Shown piece by piece: positions 10,155 to 19,900 of a stretch of DNA of 27,452 nucleotides (the stretch's first letter is position 1; the number at the start of each line of letters is the position of its first letter). Origin of the DNA: Branchiostoma floridae (lineage: Eukaryota; Chordata; Leptocardii; Amphioxiformes; Branchiostomatidae); contig NC_049990.1 of the NCBI RefSeq assembly GCF_000003815.2, positions 16,240,292 through 16,267,743 of the forward strand, given 5' to 3'. A program made the position numbers and the translations under genes. The notes under the pieces are model-generated. The model saw only the letters and a list, made by a program, of their open reading frames with translations, made no database searches and was not told where the DNA came from.

Positions 10155-10611
10155 AAACATGTCTAAAAACAAAACAATCAGGTGTGTTATGGTTACAGGT
10201 CGTGTGACCAAGCAAACACACATATGTACATGTACCTTATCGTATATAGTCAACTCCACACACCTATTCACTTAATTTAATTAACGTCTTACCGTATCAC
10301 ATTGTGTGTCTCCATAGCCACCACCAGGCCATCCTTCGGGGTTACACGAGGATCGCAGACTTAGGAAACAAAATCGGGAAATTGGCCATTGAAATCAATT
10401 CACGCCAAAGTTATTGTTCACCCTTCGGGGTGCGCAGCGGACCAAATCCTCTGGTATTCTCCCTATAATAGCCAGTCTAGTCAGTTTGGTAAAGACTATG
10501 TTTTCTACGGCACTTCTGAGAGTGAAATCTATTAGTCTGGTTCATATATAAGCTAATAATTTACGTCCAAATCTCAGGTGCAACAAGCTACTCAAGTTTA
10601 CTACTGGTTAA

Positions 10612-10701
10612 CGTGAACCCGGAAGTCGCCAGGTATGACGCACCTGTTTTACCGCGCGGTGGTGCATGGGAAGGAAGGATTCATTACGTTGTCATGGAGA
10701 C
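10612..10701. promoter_or_regulatory. Candidate promoter-like cluster (ETS-type and X-box-like words)
   Basis: An ETS-type word, CCCGGAAGT (about 10618-10626), a CpG-rich tract and GTTGTCATGGAGAC (10688-10701), which fits the relaxed RFX X-box pattern, lie within 90 bp. No gene start was identified next to them, so the regulatory reading is only a suggestion. Confidence 0.2.
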
Positions 10702-11926
10702 AAATGGCCTTCTGTGCGATTAATCATTTTTGCTCCAGTTGTGAGTGATAGGACATGTACGAGAGGGGTTATCAAAGATAAGTAAACATTGCCGAAAGTT
10801 TTTGCTTACTAAAGTTACCTTTTCAAATTCAACTTTTAGATCGTAAAATTGGGGGCCCTAGGTCTAACCAGGGCGGTTGTATCGTCCGTATCTATTGACG
10901 TTATGTAAACACAACGCTCAGCCTGCTCGATGGCTGTCATGTGATCCGTATCTATTGAGACCTATGCGCTTACCCTGGTACTACAAGGTGCATGTAATAT
11001 AAATATAACAGGTTTAAAATCGATTTACAAGCGTTTGAATGGGATGTATTAGAAGTTTGGATAGAATTAACCAAAAAGGCATGGGGGGGGTGGTGGTCTT
11101 GTAATAACAAGACTGCAATTCTAGCTGCTATGTTGAATGATTTGTTTCTAGTCGATAACAAAGGTATTCTGACTTCAAGGACATTACATTTACCATATAC
11201 ATGTACCATTAGTGGACAGCTACTCCTATGAGCAAGGCATGTCGTAGGGTATAGGTCCAGCCCTAGTCTAACGGCCCATTGTTATTGTAAACTGAAGCAG
11301 GCAGCACGCTTCACTGAATTGATAGTGGTGGGTGTTTGCCAGCTCAAGGCCCACTATGTACAGTGTTGCTTGCTTTGGCTCGCAGGGCGTTACTAAACAA
11401 ATAGTGCTGGCATAAGGAACGCTTTATCCGTAACCAATAATGAGTGTTCTATAGTTTTTGACCACCGTTATGATTATAATGCATCGTGTGACAGTTCTTA
11501 CGACACGCTTGACGACACAGATGGGTTACAGGAATCAGTCTTGCTTCAGTAGCGAAACCTTTACAGCAAACGGCGGCATCTTACATGTCTGTTGCCGTGT
11601 ACAAACATTACACGTGAAAATAATTTCCTCAGGTTATTTGAGTTTTCTTAGCATCTTTTTATAATTATACACAACGGAAGATGTCTGGATCTGATATGCA
11701 TCTGAACTTAACCGAGTAACCAAGTGACACCTAACTAGTTGTGTATAAGAAACGCATACATCCAAACAGTATTCATGTATGACCTAAACTACACAAACTA
11801 TAACTACAGCAACATAACACATGTATTACATGTATACATAATACTTCATTGTTACATTTCTAAGGGGGTATTGATGATATAGCGTTAAATAGAAGAACTT
11901 TAGACTGAGGACAAATTATTTCTATG
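10702..11926. other. Stretch without recognisable gene
   Basis: Open frames are at most 79 codons and show no domain similarity. The word 'ccgtatctattga' occurs twice about 60 bp apart (near 10886 and 10945); otherwise nothing stands out. Confidence 0.4.
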
Positions 11927-12660
11927 AATCCACAAGGGAGCCGAAAGCACAAAATGACAGAAGTCAATAAATTTTCCGATGATGATAACACTGACTTCTA
12001 TTATGCTTTACTTTTGACCCAGGCTTGCAAAGAAATAAACTCAGTGAACTCGTGGTAAAAATTTCACATCTGGCAAACTCGTTGGGCAGGATATAAAAAC
12101 TGGGGGAATGATGCATTAAAACTAACAGAGGCATGCCTTTAAAAGTCACTGAACGAATTCAAATGTTTAATGATGAACTTTATTGCTCGGCATTTGTACA
12201 TGATACAGTGTAATTAAGTACTGAGGTGACAATAACTGATCTGATTTAAAGGCCTGATCAATTTTTAAAGAATTCGACTCTGAGAAAAGAGAACGATTCT
12301 GCTGGCTCTCTAGTCATTTAAATGGTGTGATCTAAATTATTATTTAACTTGTATCCCCTAATGCCAAAATCAGTGCAATTGGATATAAACGAAATCCAGA
12401 TTTCTGAAATACTCAATATCATTTAAGGTATTACACTCATACCGATTCCGCAAATAACAAGATGCGGTGTTTTAATTCGTACCTGTAAAGCAGTAACAAA
12501 ATGCTTGAAGCAAACTCTACAGGCACACGCTGTATCATTTTGACAAAATTATGGTGGCACATGTTTGCTGCTATATTGAAAAGGAATGCTTGAAATTTGT
12601 GTAAATGGCGTCATATGACGGTATGACGACTGTTACATTTTGTTTTAAAGTATGCATTTT
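11927..12660 (+). repeat. Diverged duplicate block Y, copy 2
   Basis: This is the direct-orientation partner of 5309-6313. It begins about 480 bp below the stop codon of the minus-strand ROCO gene, so it may overlap that gene's 3' flank. No coding content is recognised. Confidence 0.65.
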
Positions 12661-12664
12661 TATT
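12659..12664 (-). terminator. Candidate polyadenylation signal of the ROCO gene
   Basis: AATAAA occurs on the minus strand about 475 bases after the ROCO stop codon. It is one plausible 3' end signal. Other AATAAA words exist in this AT-rich flank, so the choice is weak. Confidence 0.25.
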
Positions 12665-13046
12665 GTCTCATGAGACATTTAGTTTGGAGTGACATTAACA
12701 ATGGATTGCATTCTGGTTCTTATTATCAAATTCTTAGAAACTATTTACTGCCTGACAATTTTACATCATAAACATGTCCAGAGTTACCTTTACCCATCAA
12801 GAATGTAAAAGCGCTAACCTAATATAGCAATCTGACATGCTCTATTGATGTAAAATGTGTAAACCTCACATGTAATGTTACCTAAACAGCGAATGGAATT
12901 TTACAACAGATAGTACTACTGTCTTTCGTCATACATAGCAGAAGGACTAGTAGTACATTTTTTTCATATTTCAAGTGCATTTTTCTGAAGAATGGCATGC
13001 CGACAAAAACTGGCCAGTAAGCTGTCAACTGCCTTATTGCATAGGA

Positions 13047-13196
13047 AGCTCATCTGAGCTATTCTCAGATAGATTGTCCTCTAGCTTCTGAGGTAATTGC
13101 TCTCAGGTCAGTGTCGTCTCTTTTCAATTTTTAATGTCTCATTCTAGGGCCAGCCTATCTGAGCTAGTCTCAGACACATTATCCTCTAGCTGCAGT
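13047..13196 (-). repeat. 105-bp-period duplication of the ROCO C-terminal codons
   Basis: The minus-strand codons for LEDNVSETSSDRLAL at the end of the ROCO frame recur 105 bp (35 codons) downstream, past the stop, as an in-phase LEDNLSENSSDEL. The intervening sequence has stop codons. This looks like an old tandem duplication of the gene's end. Confidence 0.6.
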
Positions 13197-13944
13197 TGTC
13201 CAACGGCACCAACGACACCGTGATACACATGGAAGACCGCGCCATCACATGGGTTGATGATGGTGTTGCCATACCCGCCCACGATCTTTTGCTGGACCCT
13301 GTTTCCAACAGCTCCTTGCTCCTCTTCCTCGTCGTCGTCTCTCCCGCCATACAGGAGGTCATCGACGTCTTCAGAGAAGCCAAGGATGTCGTGATAGACG
13401 ATGCCGTGCTCTGCTTTAGCCTTGTCGATCTGATCCATGCTGTAGGAGTAGAATTCTTCTCTGTGTTCCCTCAGTGCACGAGCGCTGAGCACCCTCTCCT
13501 CTGTAGTGGTGCCTGGGCTGCACTCGTCAAGCTCGTTGGTAAGGATGTTCTCTATCAGCTCGAGCATCTGTCGGCAGCTCGGCTTGTCGGCCTGCTCGCT
13601 CCTCACACAGATGTTGACCGCACGGCCGTCTGGAGAGAGCTTGATGAGACTTTCCACGTTACAGTCGAAACACTTGGCTCCGTCTCTCCACAGCAGCGGG
13701 CGATTCTTCAGCTGCCTCATCAGGCGGGTCTGCACACGGGGAAAGAACCCGGAGGAGAACATGTCGGTGGTGTCGGCACACTGGACTTGCTTGCCGAAGT
13801 ACACGGTCTTGGCAGGGTCTGCGGTCGGCTGCCACTTCTCTGGAGGCATGGACTGTGTCAGCAGCCCGGGGATGATGAACTCCTGTCCATCAAAGGTGTG
13901 GCAGAGCTGGAACTCTTGCAGCAACATGATCATGAGATCGACAT
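13139..13944 (-). CDS. ROCO last exon, 3' part: rest of COR and C-terminal tail
   Basis: Encodes 268 residues: DVDLMIMLLQEFQLCHTFDG, EFIIPGLL, PPEKW and CFDCNVESLIKL, then a helical segment (about 13400-13550), an acidic run DDDEEEEQ and a tail with GNTIINPCDGAVFHVYHG. Joined to 15789-15612, the combined exon is 984 nt, an exact multiple of three, and reads NVFKDVADVDLMIMLL across the join. No splice acceptor lies at its 5' edge. The plus-strand frame of 343 codons over the same bases is an antisense shadow. Confidence 0.85.
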
Positions 13945-16900
13945 CGGCGACGCAGATTTCCGTTTCGTAAACCGTCGTTGCCTTCGAGAAGCGTCGTTGC
14001 CAAATTTTGGAACCCTCGTTGCCTTTCTAACCGGCGATGCCATTTCCGAGCGACCGATCGTGAATTCCGAGTGCTCGCGGCATGTTCGTGAAGTTTCCGT
14101 AGCTTCTCGGGAAGTTTCTGTAATTCACGAAAGAAGGACCAGATCTTGCTCCACTGTGGGAAGAAGACCTTCTCAGGACTGTAACTCTGTCTTCTACTCA
14201 GTTGAGGAGTACCGAAGCGTCACATGACGATATACGTACACCGTTTGGGGAGTACATTTGGCTACGGAGTGCCATGTAGATAGACTAGAGTCATTGGTAA
14301 TGTAGGATTTTTCTCCGACTCTAACACTAACAGTAGAGGGGGGTCCAGGGGTGGACTGAAGTCACCGGATTGGAAATTGGTAAAGGTTACTGACCAATTC
14401 TGGACTGGATCAAGGAACGGTTTGGGCACTTTGCAAGGAGCTTTTCAGATATTTCTGGGCTGCAACTAAGGTTAGGGATAGAACCTGATTTTGTACCTCT
14501 TCCGCCCTCACCACATTTTTGGAACAGTCCATTATTGAAGGAGGGGCTGGTAACATGGCTTAGAAACACAGACAATCGGCAGGCATTGCCATTCACGTAC
14601 CGTGTTAGTGGAGTTGGGAGTCAGTCAGAGTCTGACCAAGTTGGTCTGACAAACTGACTCACAACGTCACCAACACCTTTTTTCAGTAGACGCTCCACCC
14701 AAGGAGCTTTTACATCATATAGCAGACAATAGCTATTGTACTTGTAAATGTACCAGGCTCTTACGGTCAGGTCGATAATGTATGTATGATTTGACACTTC
14801 TCACATGCATGACATTACATTGATGTGCGACCTCATTAAAGTGTCGGATTTACATACAGATGGCGTCTGGCAAGGAGCTTTTATCTTTGCGTCTGGTAAC
14901 AAAAAGAAATAAATTTGTGGACACTTTGCCCCTTCTAACACTAATTCACCCTTCATGTAGACATTAGAAGTAATAACTTTGATACAAGGGCTCAGAAATA
15001 AAGCACATTTTTGATAACATAATAATGAAATATCTTTATTGCAAACTCATGCCCGATGGCTAATTGCAAAAATACATGTATGAAAGTACAATGATGATAA
15101 TGATACTGAATGGTATTCGATAACAAAGTAGGTCATCAACTAGTGATACTTCTGATATTTCTTATGCATACTGTTGTATTGTCAGTATACCGATACCCCA
15201 TATATAAAAATAATGCACTAACCCAGCTACTCCAAGTAACATCTGTTTTGAATAAAGAACACAATCCTGTACAACTCAAAGTCAAGACATGCTTATTCCA
15301 GTGTCCCTTACAGTACGTAACAGCACAACACATTTCTGTTCTTCTACAATTTGCGAGCAAAGTAGAATAAGTAAAGGTTTGAGCGATGATAGAGAACCAG
15401 GCCCAGAGTCATATGCTTCGAGGGATGCAATTACCCACAATACTAAGAGTTCCGAGAATTCACGAAAATCTCACGAACATGCCGCGAGCACTCGGAATTC
15501 AAGATCGGTCGCTCGGAAATGGCATCGCCGGTTAGAAAGGCAACGAGGGTTCCAAAATTTGGCAACGACGCTTCTCGAAGGCAACGACGGTTTACGAAAC
15601 GGAAATCTGCGCCGCGACATCTTTGAACACGTTTTGGATTTCTTCTTTCGTGACGATACCAATGCCCTCACGTCTTCTCAGATGGATTGGGAAGTTTGCT
15701 GGTGCCATCACTTTGCCGAAGACATCCGTGCAGAGCCAGTTGGGTTTCAGAACTACAATGGGCTCAGCAGTTGAGGAGACCAACAAGATCTGGAACAATA
15801 AGGAAAGACTTGTGTATGAAATTCATACTATGGATATTGCATAGTTAGACATGCTTACGACAGCAATGACTTCAAAATTAAAGTTACAATGAAACTACAT
15901 TTTATTCATGATAGTATATTGTAATATCATAGACATTTGCACAATACGTACATGCTTCTTATTTTATCAAACATAGAACTTTATTCAATCTTTCCCCAAC
16001 TCTTGATGTTTTCAGCAAGGTAATGAGATTAAACGGTGTCTATTAATGTCATGACATCACGATAAAACATGGCAGCCGACTTGGAACTTTGCACTTTACG
16101 GCTAGAAATGGCCTTTCTTCTGAGACGATTACAAGAAAAAAGTTTCAATATATTTTGGTATGCAATCAAAAGATTAACCACTGTTTACTTATCAGCAATG
16201 TTTTTGCAAGCTGTGGTGCGAGATGCCAAATTCGACACCTTTCCGTGTTTGTTGTGGCTCCATAACAGGTATAATTTAATCAATGTTTAAATATTATATA
16301 ACCCGTTGGCAAAAATCAAGAGCTTGAAGTATGGTGTTTGATGGTTAGATGTTCGATGACATAATAAAGCGTAATTATTTATGTTTATAAATGAGACTAC
16401 TTCTGTTACAGAAATACGAAAATGTTGTATATTAGTGCAATAAACACTTTAAATAACTGATTTTATACTAACAGTCATTTAGTAGAAGCATTATATAATT
16501 TACATGGTGTTAGGAATAGCAAAAACAAGAATTGTATATGTCATTGAATAGTTTCATTAGGTTGGTACGTCACTGAATTAAGTTTTAGTGACCGTCTTTC
16601 ACCTTCTTCAGGGCAATTCCGACTGGTTCACATTGTACTGCAGGACAGTTGTCACTGCTCACAAAAGCGCATCTGGATCGGGAGCATTTTGTGACCGCAT
16701 CTGAACTGTGAGCAGCGACATCTGTCTTGCAGGACATTGTGAACCAGTCAAAAGTGCTCTGAAGAAGGTGACAGACGGTCACCGAAACGTCGGTGAAAAT
16801 AAACCGATGGTTGTGTAAAAAAAGTATCTTTATTCAAGAATTCTTGCGTCATTTTTTCTGGCTTCTTTTTTCACACACTTTGTAGTCATGAAAAGTGCAT

Positions 16901-19900
16901 TTGTATTAGAGATAGTAATCCCATAGCAAATACTTGACCGAAGGCTAATTTTGATTAAAAGCAAAAAGATGAACAAAAAATGATAGATAATATACCTCTC
17001 CAAGTTGATTCAGATATTGCGAAGACGCCTTCAGAAAATCTTCTTCAGCCAGGCTGTCAATATCCTTCACAGCCTCCTTGTACTCTGTCCATCTGAACAC
17101 GGGACACTTTGGGCTGCACGTCTCCTTGGTCCATTTGGGTAGGCACTTGATGATTTCAGCACACAGTTTGGGCACGGCTTGCTGGTGCTATATAATAAAA
17201 GTAAACATCGATTTGATATAATTATCAGGCGGGTGTATAACTCAGATACCATGGAATTGAGGTGTCAAATATACAAAATTTTCACACGTTCGGCATTATG
17301 TTGTAAATCTAGTCTGTACGTCTAGTAGGAATGTTCCAGCGTAAAATGTTGAAATTTTCTTATAACTAGGTGAAACCACTCACTGTTAGAAGCTGGGTCT
17401 TCAGTCTTGTCAGAAGGTCTTTAAGACGCCACATGTCAGTCTGACGAGTCTTTCTGCAGTCAAGCAGGAACACTTCATTTGAGATGTCCAGATGATCCTT
17501 AAACTCTGATGTCATCAGCTCAAGGATGGAAGATGCCTTTTGATGTCCTTCTAGTAATTTTAAGATAGGGTTTTAATTGAATTGATATGGAAGACAAAAG
17601 TTATTGAGATTACATCTGACCATAAAACACTTAAATAGCTTGAAGCTTTTTCTTTATTTAGTACCAGCTGTACATGTAGCGTGAAAGTACATGGCATGAA
17701 TTATGATGTAAGGTGAAAAACCTGTGTCAGTCTGGTCCGCATGACTGGCCAAGAGGATGACGTTAGGTTTGCTCTTTGTGTTGCAGGACTTGATGAAACA
17801 CAGCCACCAGTGGACCTGTGAGTATCATAGAAATGAATTTGAAAAGTGACCGTAGGTAACATACTCTGTGATCTAATTATGGTTTATGTCGGTTGTGATG
17901 TTATCTGTGGTGTATGACGTGGTGTTTATATCGCATACGGAACACATCACATCAACTTATACCAAAAACTTACTTAAAAGCTAAAATACCTATCACTGTC
18001 AAACACAGTCCTGTACGCATCAACAGCACAATCAACGTCTTAATCGAACGACACCAAATGAAAACAACGACGCACACCATTTTAAAAAAGTGGACAGCTG
18101 TGGACAAAACTCCATATTGGTTATTGGTTATTGGGTGGGCCGACTACTCACTCTTTGCAGCCAGTGGCTGAATTGCGAGGAGCTTACAATAGGCGGGGCT
18201 AAATCGCAAGGGTCTGGAGCGAGCTGCCATTCGGCGCCAGTCAGGTGACCTCAATACGACAGTAATTGCCCCAGGTGCGGCCAAGGTACTGTAGGTTTTG
18301 AACCGCTCACACCGCACCATCGCACATGTGGCGGGTTCTTTAACGTATCTGCTTTGAGATAAGTAATTGCCAAACCCCATCGCTCATAGGCCAGCTGTTC
18401 CGCAATACCAGGGGAAAAGGGGTGATTTCTCAAATTATTACATCGATAATAAAAACAGCTACCGCGAAAAAAAGACCCCAAGGATCAAACACGTTCTAAC
18501 CATAAAATGCATATGACTATCAGCCGTGCAAAATGTTAACAGTATGCTATATCAGACCAAGCTCAGTACTGGTAACGCAATGCCCGAACGATATGGCTTA
18601 TTCCGACGAGGACAATCTGCTTGACCGTATTCAATACCTCAAGGCTTAATGCGCGATCATAACGAAGACCTGAACCACTTTACCAGATGGCGTAGGGGTT
18701 AAAACTGAAATTATTACATCAATGATAAAAACAGCTACCGCGAAAAAGAACGTGCATCATTTCGCAAAGGAGTACAGACAACATGCCAAGCCATAGAGTT
18801 ATAGGTGCGAACACTCAACGCATAAAGTGATCACAAGACTGTCGCTGGAGGTTACCCTCCAGTCACAGAGTAATGAATTGAAACAGAATCATCTTTAGTA
18901 GTACACATATGCAGAAGATGCATTTTTCGTCACCTTTTTCTCTTGTGTAAGGATATCATCCATGATGCTGTACAGCACGACAAAGATTGTGTTTTCTGCA
19001 TTCATGAACATGCTGTGGGTGACCGCGTACTCCGACTGTCCGGCGAAGTCCCACACACTGACCTCCCCCACACTGGGAATGTTGGTTGTTCCCACATTCA
19101 CACCAGGGGTGGGCTCGTGTGGCTGATGGTCTGGTGTCATTCTATCCCGGAAGAAGGCGGTGAAAGGTCCCTACATGTAATGATGAAATGGATGGCAAAA
19201 ACAATTATGTGAGATCATTATCCCGATAAGAAGGTTTAACGTTAAAGTTATAACGAATGTGCCATTCTTACCGGTAATTTGTACCATGCCAGTACGATTT
19301 TATTAATTCAAACCTGTAACTTTTTGCAGCCTAATGTAAAACAGCATTGAAACATGGTAATGATATATGCAGTGACGAAACAGTAATTGACCAGCATAAT
19401 CATGTTTCTGCAGAGTATATTTCAAAGGGTAATCTAAAATAAAATTGTCTTTTTGCACTTATTTTCTTTAAAAGGGTAGATTCTAATTAGAAAGGAATTC
19501 TATTATAAGAAAAAGGTGGTACCGTTTGCAGACTTTCCTTCAGTGTAGATTTGCCAGCTTCCTGTGGTCCACAGATGCACAGTTTAAACCTGTCGACTTT
19601 CACCCCACCGGATTGTTTCATCAGTTTGTGGTAGGAAACCTCTGTGGCCAGGTTCTGGATGGTCAATGCAATCGCTTAACTTTCGTCATCCGAAAATGCA
19701 GTCTGTGCCTAAATTTAGTTTTTGCCTCGCTTTATTCTATATTAATTTATAATAACGCAAAATCAAAATATATTTGTTTGTAATCGCGAATCAGATAACT
19801 TCATTGTGATGACACAAGGTAAAAGTGGTGCAGTAGGCTCTTAAATGTAAATGCTGTTAACTCCGTGAAAAAGACAACGTTCTATCAAAATTGCATTGAA

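Larger units (their letters stand above)
13951..15611 (-). mobile_element. 1,661-bp DNA transposon with 141-bp terminal inverted repeats inside the COR exon
   Basis: The arms 13951-14091 and 15471-15611 are exact inverted copies except one base (14060 versus 15502). The outer ends are CGCAGATTTCCG. The flanks carry an imperfect 6-bp target duplication, TCGCGG/TCGCCG on the minus strand (15612-15617 and 13945-13950). Each arm holds spaced copies of GTCGTTGCC-like words. The interior has no transposase frame, so it is non-autonomous, and I do not recognise its superfamily. Near-identical arms argue for recent activity or gene conversion. Confidence 0.9.

Noticed and set aside
13196-14227. 343-codon plus-strand open frame
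   Set aside because: It is antisense to the COR-encoding exon and then runs into the transposon arm. Its length reflects the codon composition of the real minus-strand gene.
15289-15774. 161-codon plus-strand open frame
   Set aside because: It crosses transposon interior, one terminal repeat and the antisense of the COR exon. No domain is recognisable.
16069-16290. 73-codon plus-strand frame starting MAADLEL
   Set aside because: It lies within a ROCO intron, AT-rich, with no recognisable domain or splice context.
18769-18796. Words resembling the RABL6 segment before the P-loop (FAKGVQ-like)
   Set aside because: The similarity needs a base deletion and a substitution over about 25 nt. It lies inside a ROCO intron 7.6 kb away with no flanking similarity, so chance is likelier.
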